Assembly: GCA_036365455.1 (NCBI GenBank)
Contig: JAWQUS010000017.1
Span: 10,540,001 to 10,604,000 of the forward strand
Direction: 5' to 3'
Origin: Macrosoma leucophasiata
Lineage: Eukaryota > Arthropoda > Insecta > Lepidoptera > Hedylidae
DNA length: 64,000 nucleotides
Below the pieces are notes generated by a model, which did no database searches, had not been told where the DNA came from, and saw nothing but the letters and a program-made list of their open reading frames with translations. Below are positions 1 through 11,930 of this stretch, piece after piece. Made by a program: the position numbers and the translations under genes. The number at the start of each line of letters is the position of its first letter. Within the stretch, counting starts at the first letter, position 1.

Positions 1-29
1 TTTCATAATTCAGCAAACTTTATGTAAGT

Positions 30-150
30 GAGTATTTATCTTCACGCCAAATTCCTAACACTGTAGAAACAGAGCTAAATACTCCGATGTTACATACTTC
101 CTGTGTCTCTCTACATTCACCTCTACACTCTTCATCTTCATAAATAATTA
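30..150 (-). repeat. Family H repeat, partial copy
   Basis: Plus-strand text runs from TCTTCACGCCAAATTCCTAA to CTCTTCATCTTCATA and aligns by eye with copies at 31344-31462 (same orientation) and 33006-33147 (opposite). In the better copies one frame reads like the end of a retroelement ORF (CQDRNIWRSTLSAYPVRDLA at 33006), so H may derive from a non-LTR element. The source is not identified. Confidence 0.5.
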
Positions 151-511
151 AGTAAATATTTAACATAACGCGGTGTGTTTTCAAAGAAAGTGAAGCGTGT
201 TGTAACCCGCTGGACAGAAAAATTGAGCAAAGGTACAAGGTGAAAGAGGTATAAAATATTATCTAGAAACCTAAAGATTTTTTTTTATGAAGCTTATTTT
301 TTAAAAAATATTTCTTTTTTTTTTTACATTTTACTCAGAATATTGTGAAGACAGGAGCTCTCAAACTAGGTAAACCCTGTGCAATGAGTCTCCTGGTCTC
401 CGCCTCAGGATTTCGTTCACTTAGGATTTTGTCCACTTATTTAGCTTTCCTGGTAGTGGTAGTTTTATCTTGCCTACCAACAGCAGATGATTCGCAGTTG
501 TTATTTTTTAG

Positions 512-550
512 GATTCCGTAGTAAACAAGGAACCCTTGTAGTTTCGCCAT
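512..550 (+). repeat. Family L repeat end fragment
   Basis: The text TTAGGATTCCGTAGTAAACA followed by AAGGAACCCTTGTAGTTTCGCC matches, in reverse, the end of the full L copy at 18851-19194. It abuts the simple tail of the LINE end that follows. Confidence 0.5.
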
Positions 551-1243
551 GTCAGAATCAGAATCAGAAACTCATTTATTCATTTAGGGTGACAGGCACC
601 TCTTATGACACGTCATAAACAAACAAAATAAATTAAAGTGAATCAATTGATATACATGTCAAACAAGATAAAAAATATATGTATAGTCAAGAAAATGACT
701 AAGATAAAACTAAAAATATATTACTATTGAAAAAAGTATATCAGTAGAATGTCTCATTTCCCCCTTTACAAACTGATAACAAAGAGTAAAAAGAAAAGAA
801 AAAGAGTCACTCTTTGTCATTCACCGGCAGAGTTCCAAAGACCAATATGATCTGAGAAAAACATGCCGAAAAAAACTCAGTCGGCTCTTTTAACAATACC
901 TCATATACACAATTTTACAATTTTCCAAACTTAAAATTAACATTATAATATCAACATTACACTTTGATTATTACATTTAACAACCTTGTGGAGCTAGATC
1001 AGCATTTAGCCAAACATTTCTATCCTTGAGATAGTCCTCGGGTTTATAGTAAGCTTCTTTACATAGAGTGCGTTCAATAAATGCTTTGAATTTCAGCAAT
1101 CGCTGCTGGGATCTTGTTATAAAATTCTACACTTTATTTTAGGAAAGATGTTTTAGTTTTCGTCAGTCGAAAACTTGGCAGAGACAACTTGTTCTTATGC
1201 CTTGTATTGTAGCTATGCCTATCGGAGATTTTATCAACGGATG
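545..1243 (-). pseudogene. 3' end of a decayed non-LTR retrotransposon (LINE)
   Basis: Read on the minus strand, about 1243 down to the stop codon at 977-979 gives pieces typical of the C-terminus of an insect LINE reverse-transcriptase ORF: SYNTRHKNKLSLPS, then FYNKIPAAIAE, then in another frame YYKPEDYLKDRNVWLNADLA. At least one frameshift separates the pieces, so it is a pseudogene. The 3' UTR runs to about 545 and ends in a GATTCT-type simple repeat (TGATTCTGATTCTGA), a usual kind of LINE tail. The 5' end is cut where an A copy begins. Best guess is a CR1/Jockey-type LINE; the clade is uncertain because the RT core is absent. Confidence 0.6.
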
Positions 1244-1457
1244 TGCACCTACATGAAGACTAAGGTCAAAATGCAAATGCGTTACCACTCCTGAGGTCTA
1301 AGGTGTTATGCCTCTGTGCCGTAAATTACAGGGCCGTACATTACCACCTGACCGGAACACGATAGTGCTGAACACTACCATTTAGCGGCAAGTAAATTAA
1401 GTAATGCGGTGGTGCCTACGCCCGCGAGCTCCATCACTGGAGCTCTACCACCAGTAA
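1244..1457 (-). repeat. Family A poly(A) retroposon, truncated
   Basis: Contains the family's landmarks in reverse: AAGGTCAAAATGCA, TTACCACCTGACCGGAACAC, TAGCGGCAAGTA, GCGGTGGTGCCTACGCCCGC and the 5' end CTCTACCACCAGTAA. The tail half (GGCAAACAAGC and poly-T) is missing. Family A in full is about 285 bp, begins TACTGGTGGTAGAGCTCC and ends in an A-run after TTGTTTGCCACTTCC, so it is either a SINE or the repeated 3' end of a LINE. Confidence 0.75.
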
Positions 1458-2330
1458 TCTCAACATAACGCTTCGCAGTTGTAACTGTTAATTATAATTT
1501 ATGATGTTCGTCCACAGCCACCATTAATAACTGCTTATCTGTCTTTTGATTAAGAATCGAAAGTCACTTTTAAGTAAAATTACTGTCTGTGTAAGCAGAT
1601 AGCAAACATTTAATAACATAGACCTCACAAAACAGGTAACACTACGAACCTAGCTTTCTCTATTATTATAATGAAGCAAACACGTATAAGGTCAGAAAAT
1701 TAGACACTTTATATCTTACCTTGTAATAGATTGAAGTACTAGCCAAATTAAATATCAGAGTCTAATAAATCATTTGAAATATTCAAGTATTGCATTGACA
1801 TTGCCTAATGACGGCTGTTATCGTAAGCACGATTTACGAAGTGCCTCAGTAGTCTAGAATCTTAAGATAGCAAGACCCAAGACCATTGTGACTACGCCCC
1901 GGAGGGTTTCGTTTCAGGATCTGAAGGTATATGCTATTGAGATCTATTTTTGATGACACCTTCGAAGTGTTTGGCTCCGAGAAAGCGAGCATGGCTGTTA
2001 TAGACACCAGTGCGACAAGATAAAGAGAAGCAAAAATTAATAATAATGTACTAATCATCACTACACAATAAACAAATAATTCGAATTGAAATTGGGGAAT
2101 TGCGAATTCAATTTCAGCGAGCAATCGCGTTCATTAACATTATGTCACGTGATTTGTTGAAAGTTCAAGCAAAACGACAGCACAAGCTCTCTCCTGTCAT
2201 AGTCGACCACTTGTTACGTGCAATGATTTATTCGCAATTCAATACGAAGATTTATCTAACATGTAACCACCGCGTGACTTTGATTTAATTGAATATTGTA
2301 CAGCATCTCATTACAAAATAAGAACATTAA
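1458..2330. other. AT-rich DNA, no recognisable feature
   Basis: Short open frames only; none resembles a known protein. No repeat family identified. Confidence 0.5.
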
Positions 2331-2540
2331 GGTTGGAGCTATAAAATGCGCAGTGGGGAGACACGACAAACCACTTAGTTTGCTTTGGCCTGTGACAACT
2401 CGGCTGAATTAAGATTCACTCGTGCGAATTGTATCCATATCTAAAAACAACTCAACTTTGTTGCAGCTCTCGTTTCATTTTTAATTAAGTCGGATTCGTG
2501 GAATTGAAAAATTTACGTGGTATTTTTCAACATGGTCCCG
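2331..2540 (+). promoter_or_regulatory. Candidate core promoter with TATA box
   Basis: GGAGCTATAAAATGCGCAG places a TATAAAA at about 2340. Some 30-35 bases downstream, CCACTTAGTTTG is a loose match to an arthropod initiator. The following 150 bases resemble a leader, with an ATG at about 2531 (CAACATGGTCCCG) whose frame stops after nine codons, so any coding exon would need a splice site nearby. No coding exon was recognised. This is inference from short motifs and may be chance. Confidence 0.25.
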
Positions 2541-4073
2541 GTGGCGGCTCGCGTTTGTTGAGGCAACGGACACATGTACTTGCCTCGTATTTCTTACGGA
2601 CTTGATTACAGTGTTTTTTCCATTACGCTCGTGTCGTTTTAAATCATTATTTTAATCATCGCATTAAAGTAAGCTACACGGTTTTTTTGTTACAGAAATG
2701 ATCCTTGAATATGTTATATGATATTTAACCGTAACAAAATGGTGGTTCAGTACTAATTTCTTTCGATCGATATAGGAGTATCACGTTCTAAAAATCCAAA
2801 GTGTACTTAATTTCTAAGGACTCATTTTAAAATTATAATTGTGCAAGGTACATTGTGGATTTAAAGAGTGAAATACTACACTATTTATCTTTTCAGTTTA
2901 TAAACTTGGCCAAGCAAAGTATAGGTACAAGGGAAATTTAATGCTGTAAAGCTCGTAGGCGTATAGTAAAAAATTTTTTCTGTACTGAGACTAACGATGA
3001 CTGAGATCGAGAGCCTGCATGAAAATATTTCCATGGATGTAAGCGTAAAATAAACTAATTATTGTGATTGGGCGACATCTTTCATGCACCAGTTACCTAC
3101 CGTACTGACCTCAAATGCTACAATTTCCACAAAACTTTCAAATAATGTATTTTTTCGAAATTACAAAATTAAGTTTAAATTATTTTTTTTTGCCTAAAAT
3201 ATTTCTAAATTTCCCGAGTTACTTAATAATATGTGAACTAATTAATTGAACTGAAAAAAAAACCGTCAACAAAGACCGTCCTTTTCGAAAGTCACATACA
3301 TAAATGTGTCAACCATACCTATAACCTTACTAGAAGTAACTCGAAACGTTTGAACGTGACTGTTAAATAATCATGCAGTATTAATAGGCGTTGTACGCAG
3401 ATTATACCGAGATAATTTAAAACAAATACCATTTTGTAGCGCACCATTAAGAAAATAGAGAGAAATATTAATGAGTGCTGTCAATTTTATCTAACGATGA
3501 ACAACCTACGCAGTGCCGATAAGTCCGATGCAGAATTTCATTCATAGGGCAGTCTCGTAGCAAGCACCATTTACTATCTGGAGTATCTAGTAAATTGAAG
3601 CATCTGCGAGATTCAGAGCCTTGTACATTCCGACTATTAATGAGCTAAAAAAGTTCCGCTCGCTGCTTAGGTTTCAATTTATTTATACACGGTATCAATA
3701 TTTTAAAATATGAGATTCATTTTATGCCTTTGTATGAGGCAATAATTTTAATCACAGTCACACCCGTTACTGCTAACATAAAGCTTATACCGATCTGAGG
3801 ATAAGTTTGTGCGTTGAATTCTATGATGAAGAAAGCAGTGATATCTAATGTTCATCACCACGTTTGCCCCTTTGCCCTCGATGTATTTAAACAACAACAA
3901 TATATCAACTTTCAAGGAATCTGAATAATGTATTTTCGCGCACATTAAGTCAAGGATGTCGAGAGAAGTGTGATAATAAAACCAAAACGTGTTTGTAAAA
4001 TATTAATAGTTTTTGATAAATCTGTTCTAATCAATATTAAGTTCTTATTAATATCTGTTCTAATTATTATTTG
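2541..4073. other. AT-rich DNA, no recognisable feature
   Basis: No convincing coding region, RNA gene or repeat seen; short runs of A/T only. Confidence 0.5.
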
Positions 4074-4226
4074 AACGACCCGGTGAGTCCAGCGGTACGA
4101 AACCACCGTTTGATTCGAAGAGTCGCGGGTTCAATCCCCGCACCGGAACAAATATTTGTATGGCCTACAGATGTTGTACACATACAACACATACACAAAC
4201 ACCCAGTGTGTTTGTGTATGTGTTGG
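4074..4226 (+). repeat. Family F tRNA-headed SINE, 5' part of a chimera
   Basis: The head GACCCGGTGAGTCCAGCGG through GGGTTCAATCCCCGCACCGG has a tRNA-like T arm (GGTTCAATCC, the RNA polymerase III B box) and complementary ends (CCCGGTG/CACCGG). The body TATTTGTATGGCCTACAGAT and ACACATACACAAACACCCAG follows as in the copies at 15181 and 60398. At about 4223 the family F sequence stops and joins family C. Confidence 0.65.
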
Positions 4227-4283
4227 AAGAGCGGCTGGACTAGATTCCCAGTAGGTCGCGAGTTCGAGCCTCGCCTGAAGTCA
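4223..4283 (+). repeat. Family C tRNA-like repeat, 3' part of a chimera
   Basis: From TTGGAAGAGCGGCTGGACTA to CTCGCCTGAAGTCA this matches the tRNA-like part of the full copies at 9888-10085 and 38383-38577, and the T-rich tail ATTTTTCTTTCC follows. The 5' acceptor strand and D-arm start are missing, replaced by family F. Confidence 0.7.
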
Positions 4284-4778
4284 AATTTTTCTTTCCATTT
4301 TTCTTTAAAAATAAAAAAATTACAAATACCTATCATGCCTATACCTATTACGAAACTTCAATCTTGCACACGTGGAAACTCCACAGATTTTTTATGTAAG
4401 ACCTTAATTTTAAAAGTGTTTAATTTTGTATATGATATTATGAACTATAGATTTACACTCGACGAACAATAAATAGTAATCAAAGGATGACGATGGAAAT
4501 CGTATAGATTCCTACATATTAAACTAGAACCTCAAGTTTTTGTTTACAGATGCTTATCTCTGAAGATGTTTTACACTGTGTCAGTGATGGCAGGGCCACA
4601 GATAATCAATAACACGATATAGCTGAACTATTTACTGTATTAATGATGTGTTTGATTATGTAATTAATACCTACGAATTTGGTACCTACGCCTAAATCTC
4701 CGGAAATATCATCCGTAAGTCCATAATGTAATTTATTATGATGTACCAATTCTTTCAATCACAGGTAAAATTTTATGG
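4284..4778. other. AT-rich DNA, no recognisable feature
   Basis: Nothing beyond the T-rich tail of the preceding repeat and a run of T at 4779 that belongs to the next A copy. Confidence 0.5.
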
Positions 4779-5072
4779 TTTTTTTTTAATGTAATTGAAG
4801 TGGCAAACAAGCTTGCATGCTTGCTTCACATTGATGTTAAGTGATGACTGCAGCCTATAGACACCCACACAAAGACCAAGGTCAAAATGCAGATGCGTTA
4901 CCACTCCTGAGGCCTAAGGTGTTACGCCTCTGTGCCGGAAATTGCAGGGCCGTACATTATCACCTGACCGGAACACGGTAGTGCTGAACACTAACATTTA
5001 GTGGCAAGTATATTAGGTAATGCGGTGGTGCCTACGCCCGCGAGCTTTGTCACTGGCGCTCTACCACCAGTG
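4779..5072 (-). repeat. Family A poly(A) retroposon, near full length
   Basis: Begins with a T-run, then GAAGTGGCAAACAAGC and TGATGACTGCAGCCTATAGA, and ends GCTCTACCACCAGTG. All landmarks are in order, which makes it one of the more complete minus-strand copies. Confidence 0.8.
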
Positions 5073-6859
5073 AGTATACTATACTTTACATTCATTTGTA
5101 TAAAGAAAACGCCTCCTATCACAATTCGTCACTCGTCTTCCTATTCAAGATTTACCCAAGATGAACCCATCATATTACAAAGTTGCACATTTACAAACTG
5201 CGCTAGACAAATTCGCAATTAATAGAGCTTCGCAATCCCACAGAAGTTTATCTCGTGAATCTCACTGTCTCAAAGGCTTTTTAGACGTCTGCCAAGACTG
5301 AAGATCGAAGCACGAGATACGATTAATAGTGTAAGTACTGAATTCTACTTCCACTGACTACTAGCCTTTTTGTCGCGTCTATCAAAATGTATAAAGTATT
5401 TTATCGGCTTCTTCCTGCTTCTCTACATTTCCAGTCATTGACAATTTGTTGAAGTACTACAGAAATACGATTCTAAATGGTTATCAAGAATAGTTTTGAT
5501 ACAAGAATAAACTAGCTTGCTTATATTAAGAACCGTAGACAAGGTTTTTAATTTTGGGAAAAATAGGTTATTGTTTGTTGTTCAATTTGAGCTGGTTTCT
5601 GGTTTAATTTTACAGATTTAATTGTAGTGATAAATTACTTTTAAATCAAGTCTCTCTTCTAGAATTGTGATCTTAAATTAAAATATACAAAATTATTATT
5701 TTGCTGAACGCTCTTTACATAAATAGCTTGCCGATCTTTATCGCGTTCACAGGAATGTGAATCATGTACAATTGTTGTTCTAGAAGTCGACCTATTACAT
5801 TTTTAAAGTTCATATCAAGTATGGTTTATCAATACCGTTACCCGGTACTTTATATTATCGTTATCCATTTGTGTAATCGATACTGCTTAACCGTCTAGAA
5901 CCGACACTCTCTTACAAGCAACGACCGACCTTCAAACAGTTGTCGGGGTAACTAGTTTAAGGACCATATCACGATACCGATATCGGATCAGGTGTAGTAT
6001 CGTCATATATCACAACGATACATTTACATGATAGAAGCAAAAATCCGGACTACGTTCGTTATTCGCGAGGATCATTTTAAAGGTCGAAGTAAAGATGACA
6101 CAATGATGATATGATGATGATATGCACAACATATGACATAGACACAAGCTTTATATCAATAGATCAGATAAATACTAGTATTTTCGTAACTTCTGCAATG
6201 TTTACAAACTAACATCAACTTTAATTTAGCTGATCTTCAAAACTGAAATTCAGCTTCACAGATTTGTAATACACTTTTCGTAACTTTGATGAAACCCGTC
6301 TAAGTAAAAATAGCTTTATCTGTTTTAGTTTAATTGTTACTAGACCGACAATACCTATCATTTGAAACGGCCATAACTAGGAATACTTGCATCAGAAAAT
6401 TTTATCATAGGTACATTTATCTCAACGTTTGAAGCTTCACATCTTCTAAATCTGTTATACAAACTTCGTAATGTTTAAAACAGTGGTTGTATTAAGGAAA
6501 ATCGCAGGTTCCACTGTGTCCAGTTTCTATTCAACCTGTGAACCAAACTTGAAAGCTTCGTTATTTTTTAAATGATAAAATATCCATGTCCATTTTTAGA
6601 GCAACTAGAACACCAATTTCATTTCCTGAGCACCAAATCTACATAAAAATCTTCATACATATGCTTAACGAAACTTGATGGACAGATTTTTAACCATGTA
6701 TGTTAGACTAGTCGGCTCAGATAGCAACAACTTCAAAATGCAAAAAATAAACAGAGTAACTTTCACACTTATTATAATAGATGTAAAGCTCAGAAATACT
6801 CTACAGATAAATTAAACATTAGTGAACGTTTACCTAAATTATAAGAGTATGGAATCTAG
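5073..6859. other. AT-rich DNA, no recognisable feature
   Basis: No gene or repeat recognised. A small cluster of TGATGATATGATGATGATAT at about 6103 and several scattered TATCG motifs at 5820-6020 are the only visible patterns. Confidence 0.45.
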
Positions 6860-7070
6860 CAGGTTGGACTCCACCCAGCTATGTACCCCGTGGTTCGGCC
6901 TTGAAAGCGGCTGCCACTCGCCTGACCTTTCCACTGGAGTCAGAGCTGTTATTTACGACCGCCGACCGAGTGATAAATCCTCCACGTCTGTGTGTATCCG
7001 CATCTCAGCATCGGTAACGAGAGGTACAGTTAGTTCATTCCTGCTGGTATCACTTTGGAATTTTGATGTT
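6860..7070 (+). repeat. Family M repeat, copy 1
   Basis: GGTTGGACTCCACCCAGCTA, CGGCCTTGAAAGC, CTGGAGTCAGAGCTGTTATT, GAGTGATAAATCCTCCAC and TTTGGAATTTT are shared with the copy at 7678-7870 in the same order and orientation. Neither strand gives a recognisable protein; the strand is arbitrary. Confidence 0.6.
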
Positions 7071-7677
7071 ATACCATCGTTTCGGTATAAAATTTGATTC
7101 TATTTTCTATTGGCTCTGAGCTCTGAACTTCCGTAGAAAATAGACTTTTGTTCTTACAAAAGGTGACACACAAGATGACTTTATTGTCATTCCGTATTAA
7201 CTGTATCTGTATCTGGGGTATTCAATTAAATTAATATCAAATAAGTAAACCAGTGTAGGTACACTACTCTTGTCTACAAACCCGAGTTGAGAAAACTATT
7301 GAACTTCCGACTGAACGCAATAACAAGATTTAATATAAAAATATACAGATTGTCATGATTTTGTAAGAGTATCAAAATCTTCAAGGTACTTTCCATTGAT
7401 TTAGGATCACAAATCGTTTGTTGGCAAGGAACATAAGTAAAGAAAGAAGTCCGAAAAGCATGAATTAGTTGTTATTGTTACATTACAAGAAAAAACTTAT
7501 TTACAGTTAGCAAAGTCATCGTGACTTATATTGATGTGAGGCCAATAGTTTCCCAAGTTGAATTTGTCCTCGAATTCAATTTATTTTCTCTTTAGAGCAA
7601 TGTTCAGAACTTTTATTTTGCACGAAACTCTCGATACACGAAGTCTCCAACTTCTTGCATTTGGCCAGTTTTGATAT
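7071..7677. other. AT-rich spacer between the two M copies
   Basis: No gene or repeat recognised. Confidence 0.45.
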
Positions 7678-7870
7678 GAGGTTGGACTCCACCAAGCCAT
7701 GTAATCCATGGATCGGCCTTGAAAGCCTGCCTCTGGCCTGACCTTTGCGCTGGAGTCAGAACTGTTATTTACGACCGCAAACTTCAACTGAGTGATAAAT
7801 CCTCCACATATGTGTGTGTGTAGCCGCATCATCGGTTTCATTTCACATCAATTTTCTTTGGAATTTTTAT
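7678..7870 (+). repeat. Family M repeat, copy 2
   Basis: Same landmarks as copy 1, about 820 bases downstream, with small gaps (for example the TGTGTGTGTG run near 7812). Shared text ends near TTTGGAATTTTTATGG. Confidence 0.6.
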
Positions 7871-7915
7871 GGTTTAGTACTTTTAGTACTTTTCATTTTA
7901 TATTGGATTTTATTC

Positions 7916-8028
7916 GTTTTTAGGGTTATGTACCACAAAATCGGAACCCTATCAGAACCGTTGTAGAATCACTCGTGAGGCTCTCTGTGCGTCTGCTACA
8001 GTCAATTCACTTCAAAACAACGGGATGG
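7916..8028 (+). repeat. Family L-like repeat fragment
   Basis: TTTTTAGGGTTATGTACC, GGAACCCTATCAGAACC and TCTGTGCGTCTGCTACAG match a frequent lepidopteran repeat end (AGGGTTCCGTAC type followed by TCTGTC runs). Degenerate. Confidence 0.4.
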
Positions 8029-9887
8029 ATTAAGTTCAATACAATGTATTTCAAATGCCTTACGGCCATATACTGACTTACTGGATTCTGCGGGACCGTC
8101 CCGTAATGCTGGATGTAATCCCGCTTTGCAAGAGTTCATAAAATAGTCCCGCCAAACCTTGGATGTGTCCCGCATGTCCCGCATTGGATGCGTTGACGTA
8201 TTATGCCTATTTTTTTCAAGCTACTACATAACCACAGCGTTACACACATACATAAAACATACACTACACTACACCCACACCCACATGCAAACAAGAGCGG
8301 AGCATTTACGCATTGTGTGAATTCGATTGAAAACTGTTTGCGTGTGTATGTGATCGCTTTGTTCCATTTTGCATTTTTGTAAATAGTGTCACTCTAGTGA
8401 AGAATACTATTTTAAAAATAAATGACTTTAGTATGTAAGTTTTGTGTTTTTATGTAATTTTGGTACATACGTATACTGACAAATCTTCATACTTCGCATT
8501 CACCATACCCTTAGGATCTATCCAAAAAAAGTCCCGCATGCTATCATCAGAGAGTTGGCCGCCTTAGGTAAGTGATCATTGTACAAGTGCTTTGCCAGTG
8601 GCGTCAGGTCTTGGTTGTTTTGCATGTGTGACAGATATTACAAGGCTAATTCTACTCCTCAGAAATAACTATGTAAAACACTTTTTCTTTCCCTATGTCA
8701 TATAAAAAGCTAACATTGCATTAGAAGAAGTGCATAGTTTAAAAATACAGGACTTATCAATATGCGGATAGATACAAGTGGAGATAAAGTCCATTGATAT
8801 AGCTAGATGAAACATAAAACAATTATGATCATGCTGTTTTAAATCGTAGGTGTATCCTGTACTATTTCAAATCACAAATATGAATTCAATGTACTCGTAG
8901 AATAACAAATAATCACACAGATCAGAACATCTTTCATTTATAGATCCTAATTATCAGGAATTTGGACAATGAAATATTATACGTAAACTTCAAAAAAATC
9001 ATAAGGCTTCGTTGGTTCATTTCCTATTAATCCAATTTCCCAATAATAAACCCAATATCTTAAATTCATCATAAACGAGATTCAAAATATAATTTTTTCA
9101 GTGGAGTTTTTTTATAAAGTTTACACTCTGTAACAATTAGTACAATATTGATCCATATAGCGATATCGAGTTCAGGGTGCTATGCTAGTACGATTTACAC
9201 AAAAATGCTTTCGAATGACTTCACTGTCACGTTAATCGAATTTAACAACCTATCTATCAAAATTTGTAGTAGTATGTCGATCGTGCATCTCAAAAGTTTT
9301 GTTCGTCTATATCAAATTCGTAAAAATTGTAGTTAACTCATTCGAAATTTTTAAATTGTAAGCTTCACTTTGCATTGTATTAACAATTTTTGTGATAGCT
9401 AAATCAAAATCATGTTAATTTCAAACTAATAAACACCGGTATAAATACATTCAGTATCATCAGATTATTATTCCCATAGATAAATAACGCCCTTCACAAA
9501 CCTCTGTACGCAACACGAAAACAATAACTTATTACTATTCACCATTCAAAGCTATAGGATAACAAGTTTATCAGGCACACTAAATTATTTATTAGAGCCG
9601 CTAAAGGTGTTCACAAGTGCACAATGAAAGATACTCTAACGAAAGACCAGTCGATACCCGCAGAGCTATGGTCTTGTCCTAACTTCTCAAGATCCCATAT
9701 CAACATTCAACTTTGTACTGGAGACACTTTATCAACAATGAACCATTATTTATTAGAGTTCACAGTGCCATGATTTGTTGGATGAACTTTACGCAATGGA
9801 AACATACATTAGCTGATAATGACAATGACATTATTGCAATTTCTCGAACAATGACAAGTAGATGCCGAATGAGCATAACCTTTAGGT
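8029..9887. other. AT-rich DNA, no recognisable gene
   Basis: A few TCCCGCA motifs occur at 8090-8190 and 8530, but no repeat boundaries can be placed. Short open frames look random. Confidence 0.45.
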
Positions 9888-10085
9888 TATTGCCTAACTA
9901 GCATAGTTGGCAATAGATGGCGCTGCTGCTACCATAAAGCAATGCAATAAATGTGAAGGAAAGATTTGACAAATCGGGCAGGACTTCAGTAGCTCAATTG
10001 GAAGAGCGGCTGGACTAGATTCCCAGTAGGCCGCGAGTTCGAGTCTCGCCTGAAGTCAAATTTTTCTTTCCATTTTTCTTTAAAT
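9888..10085 (+). repeat. Family C tRNA-like retroposon, full copy
   Basis: A 90-base upstream block (TTGCCTAACTAGCATAGTTG, AGATGGCGCTGCTGCTACCA, GTGAAGGAAAGATTTGAC) is followed at 9982-10058 by a tRNA-shaped unit. It has a perfect 7-bp acceptor stem GACTTCA/TGAAGTC, a D arm with GCTC/GAGC, an anticodon-arm CTGG/CCAG and a T arm with GAGTTCGAGTC. A T-rich segment (ATTTTTCTTTCCATTTTTC) follows. The copy at 38383-38577 has the same three parts. It is called a repeat rather than a tRNA gene because it recurs with its flanks and has no clean anticodon loop (T at position 37). Confidence 0.7.
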
Positions 10086-10224
10086 AAAATATATTTCACA
10101 AGCATGTGTTAATGCGAAATAATATAAAACAACCTTTAGGTTGTTGTCAATACTTTGTTTCATAAATATTGGTATTAATAATAATCTTTGTTGTTTTTAT
10201 GAGTGCAGGAATTCTAAAAATAGT

Positions 10225-10282
10225 AAAATGTATGTATGTGTCTTCACGCCAGGTCCCTAACGGGGTAGGCAGAGAGTGAAAT
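10225..10282 (-). repeat. Family H repeat, short copy
   Basis: GTCTTCACGCCAGGTCCCTA and ACGGGGTAGGCAGAGAGTG match the 5' part of the copy at 31344. Confidence 0.5.
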
Positions 10283-11930
10283 GATCTAGAATAATAGTAA
10301 ATTATTTCCATTATATATAAAACAATAAAAAAACGAAGCATATATGGCAAATTGACTATTGTAACAGATAAACAATTATCTAACAGAAACATATGTATAT
10401 GTATATGTACACGAATTAGATCCTTATTGTCACAATATGGTTATCTTCCTAATTCAAGAATTATATATAAAATAGTTTTATTGAGACCATTATTTTAAAG
10501 GAATCTATTAACAAAATAATTGACAGTAAGTCCGCGTAAGAATATCCATAAGATTCAATGGAACTCAAATCAAAAGCGTCAACTAAAGCCAAATGATATC
10601 ATTTACATACTTGCAGCGTCCTTCAAAGGAAACAGGGAACCGAAGAGTTATAATTTCCATAACGATACTAATAAACACTAGACGTGCATTACATAAACAT
10701 TACTGGATGCCATAAGAATGCCTAACACAAACTCAAATTCCAATGCCTCTATAACAACTCCGTGACCGAACCACTAATCGAGGATTGCAGATGGTACAAA
10801 TCATGGCCTTTTGTTTATACTACCAGAGACCTGACGCTTGATCACACCGGCACTTTATATGATGGTAATAAAAGTCATATTTCTTTGATTTTGTAAAAGC
10901 GAAGAGTCTGTACCATCTAGTTCCATTGTGCAATCAAACTCATCAAAGGTCACACTATTTTCTGAAGAAACAATCGAATGAAAAACCGTGAGTTAACTAA
11001 GCTTACCGTGACTAATGAAATTCTATTGAATGGAAAACTTATTCCTGTTATAAAGCTTGTTCTATTCTCCAGTTTATTAAGATTTGTTCAGACGTGAATT
11101 ACTAAGAACACTTTCTTAGTAATTAACTTTAATTATTAATTAATTAATTACTTTGCAATTTTCCAATTCCAATCTTTTCAGATATTTCTGTGTCGAAATG
11201 TGGCAAATTAATAAATTAATATTGTAGCCACAAATACGTAAATAACAAATGCAGCATGTCATAGATTTCATTGTAAATGTGTTGTAATTTTTTAAATTTA
11301 AATATTTTTTAGAAGTTACAGATGTTTAGCGACCCAAAATCAAAGTAATAATTACGCCACCGTAGTTCTGAACACAGTTTTTTTTTCATTACTAAAACGA
11401 AATAAAATTCATCATCAAGTCTATTTCGAGAGTTCCTTATCGTTCTAAATTCACTCTCTCCAAAACACTCCACTCTGACTACGCTATAGTCTCAATAAAC
11501 GCGATAAACAAAAAGATACAACTTAGAAATTGCAACTGAAGCCAGTTATTTCATATTTTATGAAACGCCCAACAAACTGGTCAAGCCGCGCCCTGAACGA
11601 CTGTCCCATATCAAGAACCAGCAATTTTATTCAAAAGGGAGTGAAAACAAATACTAACCTACTTGTTGTTGTGCAGAAAAGAAAATGCATTGGGACGTTG
11701 TCGGCCAATGAGACGTCGGTGAAATTACTGGTACCTGTGTCTCGGATGGTGCAAGGTGAACCAGTCTCGTGAAAGTTATTAGTTGTGGTCGATGATTGAC
11801 TCGTATAAACAATGTTGAGCAACATATGCGGTGATTGCTAGTACTTAAATTTATGATAGTAGATATTTAGATGATAAAATAGCGTGCTATTTTGTCGATT
11901 TAAATCATCGCATTACGTTATTGACTAAAA
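10283..11930. other. AT-rich DNA, no recognisable feature
   Basis: Only low-complexity stretches are visible, such as the TTAATTAATTAATTA run at about 11137-11152. Open frames are short and unlike known proteins. Confidence 0.45.

Noticed and set aside
4067..4472. Overlapping 89- and 133-codon ORFs
   Set aside because: They are translations of the F/C SINE chimera in both strands, with no protein-like features.
9982..10058. Functional tRNA gene
   Set aside because: The unit recurs with identical flanks as a dispersed repeat, has a T at position 37 and a mismatch at the anticodon stem end, and no clear T-run terminator pattern typical of tRNA genes directly after it.
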